Part shown: positions 9,841 to 22,560 of the stretch, piece by piece
Numbering within the stretch: position 1 is the stretch's first letter
How the letters are laid out: each line of letters starts with the position of its first letter
Source of the DNA: Alligator mississippiensis
Taxonomy: Eukaryota > Chordata > Crocodylia > Alligatoridae
Reading direction: 5' to 3'
NCBI RefSeq assembly: GCF_030867095.1
Contig: NC_081831.1
Span: 63,812,716-63,876,715 of the forward strand
Length of the DNA: 64,000 nucleotides
Translations under genes and position numbers: made by a program
Notes under the pieces: generated by a model
Database searches by the model: none
What the model saw: only the letters and a program-made list of their open reading frames with translations
What the model was told of the DNA's origin: nothing

Positions 9841-12796
9841 CACTGCCAATTATTTTTCATTAGCTACTGGAATAGCAAATGCCCCTTTTCACTCCCTTTG
9901 CCTGGTGCAGAGTGAATTCATCTCCTAAATTGATCTATTGATTTCATTGGTCTATTGTTACCTGAAGGGTGAAAATCATAGGCAAGAAGCTTCTATGGCT
10001 GCAAAATGGAAACCAGGGTTTTTGCTGTGTCTTACATTTGACTGATTTATTGGCTGAAGGAACGACAGAGTGGAGAACAGGGGCACATTCCACTTTCTTT
10101 CCCAAGGGAGAGATGATACTTGTCATCGGAGAGCTAATGGAAGGAGGCCCAGTGACCCTGGCTGTGGAGTCCTGACTGTCCCAAAGGTGTTGCCCTCTTT
10201 CTCACTCTCTTTCTGCCTCTCAGAAAGCCCTTCATATAGCTCTTCTGCTGACAGTCCTGCAGGATGAGAGAGAAGCTGCCTTGGAAGCCAGGTGTCCCTG
10301 TACACCACTACAGTCACATGGTGGTTACCGCATGGTTTTCATCTGTAGCCCCCTGGTCAGATAAGTGGTGTGGTGGCTAGCAATCAGTGACACTGGCCTT
10401 TCAAAACTGGCATTTAAAACATGTTGCCCTTGTCAGGGAAATGTTAGGCTGGCAGCTCTTCTCGAGTGACCTCAGATTTCATCCTGTGTGCTCTGCCGCC
10501 TTGTAAATCAGCCTAGTAAAACTCTCTCATTCACTGGCCCTGGGCAAGGCATTTCTGTTTGTTTTGACCAGCAAGTGAAATCCCATCCATCATCACTGGG
10601 ACAAGCCCATTTCCAAGACTGTGTCTCGCTGCTGTAGCTCAAGAGCTAGGTACTGAGCAGCATTTAGGATGCTACAGTCCTGCAGTGACTTGCATGCTTC
10701 CAACACAGAGCTACAGTCCTACATTGGAGATTTTAAGGTGATGAATTCATTTAACAGGACAGCAAATAAATCTCTCTTCAGAATACCCCAGAGGAACGTT
10801 AGCCTCTGGAGACCTGAGGTCTAATCCTTTAGCTAGATCACAAGTGAAACGAGTTTGATAGGTCTCATATAACCCCCACACAAGCACGTTGCCCTGTGTC
10901 AAAGCAGGGAGCTGAAGCTCAAATACCTCTGGTGCTCCTTGTCAAGTTGGAGACGTGCTGACAAAGCCGAGGGGCAATGCTCACGCCATGCCTGGACCAA
11001 ACCGGGGTTGTCAGTTCCTCTCTCTAAGTAGTGCATTCCCTGACGCATGGAAAAGCCTCAGACGGGATCTGTACGTGGTTTTCAAATGCAGTTTTCAGGA
11101 TGAAGTTGCCCAGAAGGGATCACTTTAAAATAGCAGGAGGCAAACTACCTGCACGATTCACCTTTAATGCACACAAGAGTAGTCAATCTGTCTGCTAAAT
11201 CCCTGCTGTTTCAATGCTTAGCCGCCAGAGGGCATCAATAATCAGTACAGCCTTACAGCTGTGCTCTGTTATCTGGTGCCTGCAGAGAGCACCAGCAGCA
11301 ATAACATCCTGTATTCCCCAGGGATCAGCCAGGGAAAGGATTTCATTAATTTTCCTCCTGAGGAAGATGTTAAAGCCTGAAAATTTGGTACAATTTAAAG
11401 AGCTATTTGTAGGTGAAAATAAATGGAGGTTAGAGAACGTGTCAGAAGGATGCATTGCAGATGATTTATTTTTTTTAAGTGCCTTAAAATATTTCAGCTA
11501 TTCTTTAGCTATTTAAAGGTTCTCAGCATGACTGCTGCCGTCCGGCTCCCTGGGGTCTAAGGCTCAGCTTCTGGCAGCAGCAAAAGTTCTCGTGCGCCAG
11601 TCCCGGGTTAGCACAGACGGTGCGTGGCCAGAGCTTCAGCTCGCCTACTGCTTCCTGCCAGAGCAAACAGCAAGCCACTTGCCCTCTCCGTGCCCCTTCA
11701 AAATTGGGATAACACTTGCTTCTCCCCAGCCGCGTTTTGCTCAGGAAATATCTATACAGCATCTGGAGGATTTGAAAAGAAAAATGCCAGGTATTGTGTT
11801 ATTAGAAATACTGGTACATTCACTTCTCATTTACCTAAATACACCATGGACTGCTGAGGAGATTGTGGGGGGGTTTTCCAGTTCTGTTCTATTGAAAACA
11901 TCCCTGGTTGAAAACTAGACAGGCCAAAATGATGTATTGAGGCACTGAGCATGGACCTGAGCTATCTGCTATATTGTGTGTTAAGCACATTTCGGTGCAC
12001 GGTTGCTTTCCCACTGGTACCATCTATGCTAGGAGACAATCAGTTGAGTGAAAACAGGATCATTTTCATTCGGGATGTGTTTTTGAGAGAGCCCTTTCAA
12101 ACATTTTTCCCCTCCAAAATTGGACCAATTTGATGAATTATTGAGAGGGCCACAGAGCTTTGGTTTCTGGGCTGTCGCAGCTACAACATCACTCTAACAC
12201 TACGATTTCTAGGGGTTGGGATTTTGCTGGTGATATTAAGCATAGTCCCCATCTGCTACTTGAGGACAAAGATCACTTCAATATGAAAAACATCTGGTCA
12301 TGGAGATTAGCTCAGCGCGGTTTGCTGATCTCACCTTTCTGTCAAGGAATTTCTACAATTTCAGTGTATCTTGATGAAGCTGTTTGTATTTCAGTGTCTG
12401 GTGCTGGCAGAGTTGCTTGGGTGTCTGCTCTATGCTGCAGAAAGATAAATGGCATTTTATTTCCCCGACCGGTCCTTTGTGTCCCTCGGGAAGTTTTAGT
12501 GCCTCTCGGAGGACTGCTGGGGGTAAGGCTGATTGGGAGAAGGAATGGGGAAGATGCTGGGAGCTGAGGCACCTGAGACTGCGGAAGGAAATGAGGAGAA
12601 TGCAAAGCTCAGTCAGGCAAATCAATCACTCTTCACTAGGGAGGCTCCTTTCATCCAGCCCCAGGGGAGCCGTAGACCAGTGTCTGACGGACAGAACGGA
12701 AAGAGGACAGAGGTTGCAGTCTCCTAGGCACCAGCTTTTTATATATTTCCTTCTGCTCTTGTTTGTTTGATTTTTCTAGATATGAATTGGGAATGG
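9841..12796. other. Long unique-looking stretch without recognised genes
   Basis: About 3 kb with only short ORFs. An AT-rich segment at about 11,330-11,520 has long A/T tracts and is free of repeat signatures. No splice-flanked coding block was convincing. Confidence 0.35.
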
Positions 12797-12960
12797 GATG
12801 TGAAGCCTTTTGCCTCCAGGTCATGAGTTCAAACCCCGCCAGGGCTGTAGTGACTGTAAGCCCTTCTCAGTGAATGGGCACCTAGCAGACTATACGAAAT
12901 TACCAATGGCTTCTCATCCAATTTCTAGCCTGTCTCTTGTAATCTATCATCCCAGCCAGC
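12797..12960 (+). mobile_element. Possible tRNA-derived SINE
   Basis: 'GAGTTCAAACCCCGCCAGGG' fits an RNA polymerase III B box (GGTTCAAACCC type) at about 12,825-12,845. It follows 'TTTGCCTCCAGGTCATG', an arrangement usual for tRNA-derived SINEs. The A box and the 3' tail are not clear. Confidence 0.35.
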
Positions 12961-13138
12961 TCTTGACAGCAGTCTGTAACCTTTACCTAGGGGATAGGTG
13001 TTCATATTGTAGACTTTGTCCCATTATACATGGACCACTTACTGGAAGTATCAGAAGAGAGAGCAATGACTGAATACTTACCAAGGTGGAACTGGCCTCC
13101 CAACTACCTCCTTCAGTACAGACAGAAAGAGACTTTTT

Positions 13139-13325
13139 GGGCACATCTACATGTGCGCTTTACTGCAGTTGACTAATTGGCTTCATAGCAAAGCATCACC
13201 ATTAACATGTGTGGTGCTATTAAACTGGAGTAAACTGATTGACTCCACTGTAGGATAGCACTGCCCAATATATGTACTATCCTACAGGGGAGTTATTTAC
13301 TCCATTGCAATGCACATGTAGACAC
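13139..13325. mobile_element. MITE with 'GGGCACATCTACATGTGC' terminus
   Basis: The left terminus at 13,139-13,156 recurs in inverted form as 'GCACATGTAGACAC' at 13,312-13,325, and again as 'GCACGTGTAGATGCCCC' at about 15,087-15,103, beyond the CR1 copy. Either this is one 187-bp element, or the true right end is at 15,103 and the CR1 is nested inside. The same terminus family appears at 15.2 and 53.4 kb. Confidence 0.5.
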
Positions 13326-13340
13326 TAGACAGTAACTGGG

Positions 13341-13534
13341 GCTGGCTGGGGCATGAGGGTGCTACAGCATAGGACCTGCCTCTCAGTTAGCCCCACACTA
13401 GAGCACCCTCATGCCCTATCCAGCCCCTCTGCAGCACGTTGAGCCAGGGCAGAGTGTCCCCATGCTGGCAGAGTGGCCCTTTGAACCCCCTGCCAACCAG
13501 GCCTGTGCTGCCCTGGCTCAAAGGGCCACTCTGG
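13341..13534. repeat. Pair of GC-rich hairpins
   Basis: 'GGCTGGGGCATGAGGGTGCT' (about 13,344-13,363) is inverted as 'AGCACCCTCATGCC' and 'CCAGCCC' at 13,402-13,425. 'GAGCCAGGGCAG' (13,441-13,452) is inverted as 'CTGCCCTGGCTC' (13,508-13,519), with AGAGTGGCCCTTTG likewise inverted. The hairpins abut the truncated 5' end of the CR1 copy and probably belong to the surrounding MITE. Confidence 0.5.
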
Positions 13535-13560
13535 CTCAAAGTGGCACACCCAGGCCTAGG

Positions 13561-14992
13561 GTTAAAGAGGACCTTGTCAGGGAACTTCTGGAGGAACTAC
13601 ATGTATTTAAATCTGCAGGTCCTGATGATCTCCACCCCAGAATGCTGAAGGAACTAGCAGGGGTCATTGCGGGACCTCTGGCACAGCTCTATGAGCACTC
13701 ATAGCGCTCGGGCAATGTTCTGGAGGACTGGCAAAGGGCCAATGTGGTCCCCATCTTCAAAAAAGGGAGGAAGGAGGACCCAGGAAACTATAGGCCCGTG
13801 AGTCTTACCTCGGTCCTGGGGAAACTTTTCGAAAGAATTATTCTGGCACATGTCCAGGAAGGGCCAGCAGGGGAGGTTATGCTCAGGGGCAACCAGCATG
13901 GGTTCATTAGGGGCAGGTCTTGTCAAACCAACCTGGTGGCCTTCTATGACCAGGTCACCAAGTACTTGGATGCAGGTGTTGTTGTGGATATAGTCTTTCT
14001 GGACTTCAGGAATGCCTCCGACACGGTCTCTCACCCCATTCTCAGTAAGAAACTAGAAGATAGTGGTGTTGATGCCTACACAGTCAGATGGGTCACTAAC
14101 TGGCTGGAGGGCCGCACCCAGAGAGTGGTGGTGGACAGGTCTTATTTGACCTGGAGGGATGTGGGCAGTGGGGTCCCCAGGGCTCGGTCCTTGGGCCCGC
14201 ACTATTCAACATCTTCATCAGTGACAAGTGCAGGGTACTGCACCTGGGGAGGAAGAACCAGCGGCACACCTACAGGCTGGGGAACTCCCTTATCGCCAGT
14301 GTCGAGATAGAAAAGGATCTTGGAGTCATCATTCATGCCACAATGAACATGGGCCAACACTGTGGGGACGCGGTCAGGAAGGCCAACCGCACCTTGTCAT
14401 GCATCCACAGATGCATCTCGAGCAGGTCCAAGGAGGTGATCCTCCTCCTCTATGCGACACTGGTCAGGTCACAGCTGGAGTACTCCGTCCACTTCTGGGC
14501 ACCGCACTTCAGGAGGGATGTGGCCAATATGGACAGGGTCCAAAGGAGGGCCACCCGCATGATCAGGGGTCAGCAGGGCAGGCCCTACAAGGAGAGGCTG
14601 AGGGACCTGAACCTGTTCAGCCTCCAGAAGAGAAGGCTGCGGGGGGATCTAGTGGCCTGTTACAAACTAGTCAAGGGGGACCAGCAGGCATTGGGAGAGT
14701 CCCTGTTCCCTCGAGCACTCCCAGGAGTTGCAAGAAACAATGGACACAAGCTAGCACAGGGTAGTTTCAGGCTAGACATTAGGAAGTGCTATTTCACTGT
14801 CAGGGCGGCTAGGACCTGGAACCAACTTCCAAAAGAAGTGGTGCTGGCTCCTACCCTGGAGGTCTTTAAAAAAGGCTGGACGAACATCTGGCAGGGTCGT
14901 TTGACCCCAGTACTCTTTCCTGCCATGGCAGGAGGTCGGACTAGATGGTTGGGTCAGAAGGGACCCAAGGAGATCAACTATGAAACTATGAA
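13561..14992 (+). mobile_element. CR1 LINE, 5'-truncated, reverse-transcriptase and 3' end
   Basis: Plus-strand CR1 ORF2 remains. Recognisable pieces are 'FKSAGPDDLHPRMLKELAG', 'NVVPIFKKGRKEDPGNYRPV', 'NQHGFIRGRSCQTNL', 'VFLDFRNASDTVSHPI', then the C-terminal 'ATRMIRGQQGRPYKERLRDL' and 'RLDIRKCYFTVRAARTWNQL', ending in the 'CTATGAAACTATG' tail. An early stop (after 'LYEHS') and frame changes break it. Compared with the sister copy at 17.7 kb it lacks about 156 bp including the polymerase motif C. Confidence 0.9.
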
Positions 14993-15162
14993 TATATTGC
15001 GGTTCCGGGTGCATATGTAAACATTGCTCTCAGGAGCAATAAACTCTGGCATAAACTGCACCAGCATTTATTCAGCCATGCTAATTGCACGTGTAGATGC
15101 CCCTGAGGAGTTCACAGTTGTTTGCCAAGGCATTGTGCTACATACACAAGGTGGGAGATACT

Positions 15163-15405
15163 GGGCACGTCTACATGAGATGCTACTGCGCAGTGGTTAC
15201 TGCACATTTATTTAGTACTTGTATAATCGAATGCTAAATAAACACGCAGTAACCAGAGTTACTGGTGAATGCCTTTTAAGTGGCACTACTGTGCGGTAGC
15301 TTAATAATACTGCGCTGTAGCCGATCAGCACTGTCAGTGCTGTGATGTGCTACTATGCAGTATTATTTGGCTACTGTGCACTTAGTGTCTCATGTAGATG
15401 CACCC
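15163..15405. mobile_element. Harbinger-like MITE (3-bp target duplication)
   Basis: The left terminus GGGCACGTCTACATGAGA pairs with the reverse complement of the right terminus, GGGTGCATCTACATGAGA (15 of 18 identical). ACT flanks both sides (15,160-15,162 and 15,406-15,408), consistent with the 3-bp duplications of PIF/Harbinger elements. No coding sequence. Confidence 0.6.
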
Positions 15406-17653
15406 ACTGAGTCAGGGACCTCAGGTGGATTATGTCAAAAAAGACTTTTAAAACTTCAGAGGAGCAATTTTGATTTTGTTTTCCAGTCAATGTGAAACTG
15501 GTGGGTCTGTCTATGGAGGATCCCAGTAGATGCTTCACTAAGCTTATCTCCACTTGTCTCCCTGATGCCTGTCACCGGTAAGGGGAAAATTGGCTGAGAC
15601 GTTGCCATGCTTTCTTCTGGCTCATCTTGATATATTTGTAGCCTAATGAGGCAACACAAATATCTCTCTCCTAAGATGACAATTCCCCCACCACTAATTT
15701 CTTAGTCTCACCAAAAAGTCCTTTTTCTTCTGCATAAATCCTGGCTTTTAGGAGCGTTTTTACATAGCTGCCTCTTGCGTTCAGTTATTGTTCTTCTAAT
15801 TTGCTGTCTGGAAAATACTAAGAGTGAGTAGTCAATCAGGGCCTTAATAGGAGACACTTGTTTCCTGTTCATTAGTATACATGAATTGCCACCATAAATC
15901 TGAGCTAAATAAAGAGGAGGATTTAAGTGTGGTCATAGATCAAGGAGAAGAATAATGCAGTTGATGTTGGTTAATGTTGATGTTGGTGTTGCTCAGTACA
16001 GTACAGTAGCAGGTAAGTTTTTTCTCACATCTATACAAGTTGCTATAAATGGAGGTCTTCCTTGCCTGATGCCCATTTCAGAAATGTACAGATATTTTTT
16101 GGATGAAGTGTAAAATATTGGCTCAGCCAACTTGGTCTATAATAATCACACAGTCCATTGCACATGAGTTAGGTTATATTGATCCTAGTGCCCTCAGGAC
16201 ATTTTAGCCTGGATAAATACATATTTCTCACCTAGCTCTTTCTCAGCTGGGATTTCAACTGAACACAGCAGTCTTTACTACCTGTCCTACCACATTGCAG
16301 TATTTGCTACATTTTGCCCTTAGAAATAGTTGTATTTCTTTTGGGAGTGAAGCGATTCCTTAAGACAGAGAATCCAATTGTGCCCTCGGTTACACCCAGG
16401 CAAGACCGCTTTATCACAGAGCATAATTCAGTTTCTAATGTGCTCAGAAGCTTTGCTGAGAATTTTAGGAACCCTCTGGATGAGAGACACCAAATAAATG
16501 GAATACCTTTTGCAGGTGCCAAAGACTTAAGGTTGCCCAATCTGCTTGTGTAGTCATCCAGACCTGTTGAAGCAGATTGTCTTGGCTGTCTGCTTTAGGA
16601 GGTAGTGAAAGGAGCAATTAGGAATGTTGCAAAACCTAAAGTTGTGCTAAATATTAGCACTTGCTTATAATAAAGCACAAAGAAGGTCTCTGTAGTTCAG
16701 GGGTGATTATCTGGTCCTAGGAGCGGTGAGGTCCCTTGGGGCAGCCAAAGCATGAGGGGAAGTGTTCAAAGGATGGAAAAGTGCCTGATTCTTACTTAAA
16801 GTCAGTGGGAGTTGCCCATCTACCTTACATCTGAGCCTTCAGAAGTCTCCCTTGATGGCTGGGAGAGACAGTAGTTCATGATGTTGTCTGTTCTTAGCTA
16901 GGCAGAAGAGGGTGGCAGTGAGATGGAGAGGAGAACTAACAAGGGATGTGGAAGGAATGGGTTCTTCCTAAGTAATTATTGTTCTTGTGCTTGAAGCATG
17001 CAAGACTGACCCTGGCAAAGTGAAAGTGTTGCCTCAGGCCAGCCCCTGGAATGAACACGTGCCAGAGATGCTGTTATGTTGGCTCTTTCCTAATACATCC
17101 CAGTTGTGTGAATGTCAGTGTCCCTCTTCTAGGGGTGCCCCTAATCTTACCCCTCCATGTTTGTTTTCTGCTTGCTAGTGGAGTGTCTTTATAGAAACAA
17201 TAAGGTCATCATAGGCCTTCCTTCTGCAAGGTGATCCCACCTGCTCTGTTCATCCATATCTTATGGGCTGGACTCTGTCAGTACAACATGAAGTGAGAAA
17301 TAAGCAGTAGCTGTAGGTGATCAGAGAAAGATCCTGTTTTCCATGGGGGTTTCTGGCATCCATGGCAGCAGCTGGTACTGGCCCAGCCAGAGATAAAAAG
17401 GGCCAAGACAAGGGGGCTGCTGGTTTGATTCAGGCTGGTAATTCCGATGTTTTTGAGAATGGCTTCAGTGATAAAGAATGAGGGAAAGTGAACAGACTGC
17501 CATAGGGCCAAATTCAGAGTGGATGTAAGTTAGGCCACTGACATTGGACCTCCTTACACGGGTTTGAGTTGCATCCTTTTATAATTTGCAGAATTTTGTC
17601 TAACAAAAAAGTTTTCCATAGGACCCCCACAGCTCTATGAATGGTTGGAATTT
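15406..17653. other. No gene recognised
   Basis: Mostly unique-looking sequence. A consensus splice donor CAG|GTAAGT near 16,010 lacks a convincing exon in front of it. A decayed amniote-style palindromic relic may lie near 17,510-17,570. Confidence 0.3.
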
Positions 17654-17665
17654 GGATGCTCTCTA

Positions 17666-18871
17666 TAGAGCATCCAAAGCCTTAGATGCAGGTGTCACGG
17701 TGGACGTAGTCTTTCTGTACTTTAGGAAGGCCTTCGACACTGTCTCTCACCCCATCCTCATTAAAAAATTAGGTGACTGTGGTGTCAATGCCTACACAGT
17801 CAGATGGGTCGCAAATTGGCTGGAGGGCCGCACCAAGGGAGTGGTGGTGGACGGGTCATTTTCGACCTGGAGGGATGTGGGCAGTGGGGTCCCCCAGGGC
17901 TTGGTCTTTGGGCCCGCGCTGTTCAACATCTTCATCGGTGACTTGGAAGAGGGGGTGAAAAGCACCTTGTTCAAGTTCACGGATGACACTAAGATGTGGG
18001 GAGAAGTAAGCGCACTAGAAGAGAGGGACAGGCTACAACTAGATCTGGACAGGTTACAGGGGTGGGCTGATGAGAACAGGATGGGTTTCAATACTGACAA
18101 GTGCAAGGTATCATACCTGCGGAGGAAGAACCAGCAGCATACCTACAGGCTGGGGAACTCCCTTCTTGTCAGCACAGAGGCAGAAAAGGATCTTGGAGTC
18201 ACTATTAATTCCAAGATGAACATGGGCTGCCAATGTGGGGACGCGGTCAGTAAGGCCAACCGCACCTTGTCATGCATCCACAGATGCATCACGAGCAGGT
18301 CCAAGGAGGTGATCCTCCCCTTCTATGCGACATTGGTCAGGCTGCAGTTGGAGTACTGCATCCAGTTCTGGGCACTGCACTTCAGGACGGATGTGGACAA
18401 TATGGAGAGGGTCCAGAGGAGGGCCACTTGCATGATCAGGGGGCAGCAGAGCAGGCCATACGAGGAGAGGCTACAGGACCTGAACCTGACCTGTTCAGCC
18501 TCCACAAGAGAAGGTTGAGAGGGGATCTGGTGGCCATCTATGAACTTGCCAAGGGGGACCAGCAGGCAATGGGAGAGTCCTTGTTCTCCCGAGCTCTACT
18601 GGGAGTAACAAGGAATAACAGCCATAAGTTGATTGAGAGTAGGCTCAGGCTAGACATCAGGAGGCGCTACTTCACAGTCAGGGCGGCTAGGATCCGGAAC
18701 CAACTTCCAAGGGAAGTGGTGCTCGCTCCTACCCTGGGGGTCTTCAGAAGGAGGCTAGATAATCACCTAGCAGGGGTTGTTTGACCCCAGCATCCTTTCC
18801 TGCCCGTGGCAGGGGTTCGGACTTGATGATCTGCTTAGGTCCTTTCCGACCCTACCAACTATGAAACTATA
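17666..18871 (+). mobile_element. CR1 LINE, 5'-truncated, same subfamily as the 13.6-kb copy
   Basis: Starts within the reverse transcriptase: 'VFLYFRKAFDTVSHPIL' (motif A region), 'GSGVPQGLVFGPALFNIF' (motif B) and 'FTDDTKMWGE' (motif C, where FADD is usual). It then continues to 'RLDIRRRYFTVRAARIRNQL' and a 3' UTR ending 'CTATGAAACTATA'. The frame is open for 293 codons from 17,637 (the first few lie upstream of the CR1), then shifts near 18,490, where CTGAC appears duplicated relative to the 14.6-kb copy. Dead, but less decayed than the window's CR1 tails. Confidence 0.92.
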
Positions 18872-21704
18872 GCCTGCCAACTAACCTTTAATTTCCAGCT
18901 GATCTTTGTTCCTCTCGCCTTCCCCAGGAGTCAAAGCTCACATGACAGCTAAACGGCCACAGCTGAATTTGCAATGCCCCAAATAGTAATGCTAAGTCTT
19001 CACTGTGAGACACTGTGCTGTGGCATTGGCTCACAATCATCCCATGTGGCATGGCCCACCGGTACAGTATGACAGCGGAAGGTGGCAAGTGATGCAATAC
19101 CATGTCACAATGCAACTACGTGACCATGCTTGAGAAATACCCCAAAGTGGTGGTATTAGTGGTCAGTGGCTCTTTGATTAATAATCATCAGGTAACTTAA
19201 GTATCTTATTAGTTGGACTGACATGTCATACGTTTGTGCAATGCTCTTTAATGGTGGAGGATTTTTAAATAGACCCTCAGATTCCAGTTCAAAAAGAAGT
19301 TTAGGGCTTCTTTCTCTTGCAAGTAGAGTAAAATTATGCTTTGTGTTAGATCACTCAGCATAGTGCTGCATTACAGTAGCAGGCACAAAGCTGGACATTA
19401 TTAAAAAGGGATGCAGTGTCTTGGTGCTTTTTTGGTCCGGGCAACTTGCTTAATAAACAAAGGTTGTCCTCCTCAGAAACAGTATTGACTGGAAACAGGC
19501 CTTCTAGGGGAATCAATTGAGTGAAAGAAATCGAGCTGCATTTTCCTTCAAGACTTCTCTTTTGGCTGCTTTGGCTTGTTGAGTGCCAATCACAAACCCA
19601 ACAGCAATAATGAACTTCTCCCTCCTATCTTCAGGGCCAGAGGATTCAAGCTGCATCAAGGGCAGGTTGACCTGCTGCCTGCCTTGAAGGGATGAAAGGC
19701 AGGGCCATGTTATTGGCAGCATCTTTGGGATTAGGAAATGCCAAAGGCTAGAAAGCATCAAATATGATTTAAAAAGTGATTACGGCTGACTTTAAAGAGC
19801 AGGACTCAAGCAAGCAAATCCTGCAATGCAGACGGGGATTCCTCTGCTTGCTTTCTGTGGTGAAATCACTAGAGGTGGGAAAGACAATGACAGATACTAT
19901 CTATATTACATAGGCCAGACCTTGGGGACTCTACTTGATATAATTTACCTCCAATTTATTTGAAATGAAATTAGTCTTGCTGAAAAGGACTGGACTGAGA
20001 GCAATAGAAACTAAATCCCACCCAGCCCAGGCAGCATGGAGCAAACGGGGATAAGGTTGGCTTCCTCCACATTTCTGGTTGCCTGTATGTCTCAGCACAC
20101 ATTGGGTGGGACGCCTCTTTAAGAATGAAGCCAATACACTTTAAAACTCATTTTAAATCAGGGCTAGTCTTGGTTTGTCAGCTTCAGCCTAACTTCTTGT
20201 TATTTCCATAGCTGTTTTAGGCCTTGGTAACTGTTCTGTAGGTCAGATTCTGTGCTTTGCTACAGGACAGTCAGCCTGATCCAGGGGAAAGAGGCAAAGC
20301 TCTAGACTATCTTTGAATTCTCTAGATTCTGGGTTGAAATAACTCTTGAGATAAATTAGGGTAGTGGTAGCGATGGGCTACAGGCCCAGGCCAGAATCCC
20401 TGGCACACTGAGCACTATAGCTTCTTCTCTTTGTGAAACCATCAGGTTCACTCCAGCCCAGCTACCGTTGGCATCTGCCTTCACTACACCTGCACTGTAG
20501 ACCCTCAATTAGTTCCTAGTATCTTGATGACATCTTCAGGATGAGGCTGTGATGACCATGTGACTTACTCCCTCCTGCCTGAGTTTCATTTCCAAAGAGA
20601 AACTCAAGTCCTAGAGTGTGGTGCTATTCGGCGCAGCAATGGCCCATGATAAAGAGCAAGAAAATGCTGCGGAGAAAATAGAAAAAATCAGGGCCGAGTT
20701 GCCTGGCTCAGAGATTGGTGAATGCACAGGCGTGGGTTTAGAGGCACTCCCCTGTGTCCTGAGCATAGAAGTCATGAAGGCAGAGTGGCAGATATGTGCT
20801 AACACGTCACTAAGCTGACCGCTTATTAAACCGAGTGATGGAATAAACACAATGAGTCTTTCTGGGAGGGGTGGCTATTGAGGATACTCTGTTCTCTTCT
20901 CTGAGTTTGCGAAATGCATGGGAAAGGTTCCAAAGTGTTACACAGTGTTTTGATGATGGAGTTTAATTTATTGTGGCATTACTGCAGATTTATACCCACG
21001 TGACCTCTGATAAAACTGGACCAATGCAATGGAGAGTCGTGGGCATGGGCTTCAGACCTGCTTCAGCCATCTCTGGGAGAAGTCTCTCCTTTTGAAATGC
21101 TACTCTGAAAACAATTAGGCTTGTGTTTTCAGAAACAGCAGGTATGTGTACACCACTAGTTGGGACAACGCTAAAGGTTGCCCTCAACAGCCCCAGACTA
21201 CTCCAACTGTTTCTCCTCATTTGCTTACCTTGCTGCTCTGCACAAAGAAACCACTAAAGGAAAGAGGAGTAGTAGATGAACTGATTCCAAAAAAGGTTCC
21301 ACAAGGGAGTAATAGGAATCCAAATGGAGCCCTTCAAGGAATCACACACCCAACTTGTCTCATTTTCCATGCTTTGCTTTTACTATAGGCAATAGACACA
21401 GGCAGTTGGGTGCAGAAAGGCAGCTGCTAGACTTCCTATAATTTCATCTTGCTTAGCTCAGGGAAGTTCTGGACACACAGCTGGGGAAAAAAGGGTGGAG
21501 GAAAGCTAAGCCTTGAGATGTGATGGTCAGCAGAGCTTTTAGAGCTGGGATGGCCAGGGAAGCTGATCAAGCAGGGAGCACAGGGCATGGAACAGAAAGC
21601 ACAGCAGCAGATTGAGCAGAAGGGGATCAGAGCGGCACTTGGAGACGGAACAGGTCTAATTTGTAGCACAGCTGCCAACACTATTGGTCCCTACTATTCT
21701 AAAG
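18872..21704. other. No gene recognised
   Basis: Unique-looking. A 66-codon plus-strand ORF (20,618-20,818) and its minus-strand counterpart overlap; neither matches anything known to me or has splice signals. Confidence 0.3.
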
Positions 21705-22017
21705 CAGACATGTTCAACCCTAGGCCCACATGCCAGATCTGGCTCCTGATGCCATGTCACTTGGCCTGCAGGATTCCTCACAGGTCTGTGGAGAGCCATG
21801 TGGGCCATGGCCCTTCCTGCTAGATAGGCCCGGTGCCTCCCTGCATGCCCTAATCCCAGCATGTGGGACCAGGCAGAGGCAGTGCAGGGCCCCCAAGGCC
21901 TGATCCTGGCAGGCAGAGGTGGCACAAGGCCCCCAGAGCCCAATCCTAGTATGCGGAGTCCATGACCGGCCCTGAGCCTCTCATTGGCCTGCAGAGCCAG
22001 ACAGTTAGGTGCTGCTA
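21705..22017 (+). mobile_element. hAT-type MITE
   Basis: Begins 'CAGACATGTTCAACCCTAGG' and ends 'GTTAGGTGCTGCTA', degenerate hAT-style inverted termini. Flanks TTCTAAAG (21,697-21,704) and TTCTCGAG (22,018-22,025) agree at 6 of 8 positions. The interior shares 'CCAGATCTGGCTCCTGATG' with related MITEs in the window. Confidence 0.6.
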
Positions 22018-22230
22018 TTCTCGAGAATGGCTGGATGGCTGCCAGAACCCAGCTTTCAGGGCTTTAATGTAGACGGTCAGTGGGTTGGCCCTAGACAGCG
22101 GGCCTGGGGGTGGGCCTAATTAGCAGTGTAACATACCCTGGGATGGGGCTTCATGCTTGTGTGTGCTGGTAGGGAAGTGGCACATACCAACTTTGGTATT
22201 CTTGATGACAGTATATCATAGCTGAGATAT

Positions 22231-22560
22231 TCATGGGATCATAGACATGAAAGACCCTGTAAACTCTCATCATCCCTCTGCTCAGCATAGTACTATTTAG
22301 TCTCATTCCAAATGATGCAGAGGGAGGATTTCACTATTTCCCTTGGGAGGTTATTTCACAACCTAATCAGTCTCAACCCAAAACTATTTTCTTCTTATAT
22401 TCAGCCTCAACATTTCTTTGCTCATTTCCACACAGTTTCTCCTTACAATGCTCTTCAGACTCACTGTGAGCCACTGAAATAACTGTTAGTTCTTCATCTT
22501 TGCACAGACAAAGCTCCACTTTGGTGTTGCATCCTATGATCTTCTTAGAATAAATGCTGC
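22231..22560 (-). mobile_element. Old CR1 LINE 3' end
   Basis: 'GGGATCATAGACATGAAAGA' and then 'TTCCCTTGGGAGGTTATTTC', 'ACAACCTAATCAGTC' and 'CAGTTTCTCCTTACAATGCT' follow the order of the CR1 3' region on the minus strand. Similarity is clearly lower than in the 60-kb copy, so this is an ancient insertion. Confidence 0.6.

Noticed and set aside
16000-16020. Consensus donor CAG|GTAAGT
   Set aside because: The preceding sequence has no convincing coding frame or acceptor.
20611-20850. Opposed ORFs of 66 and 79 codons
   Set aside because: Shadow pair without external support.
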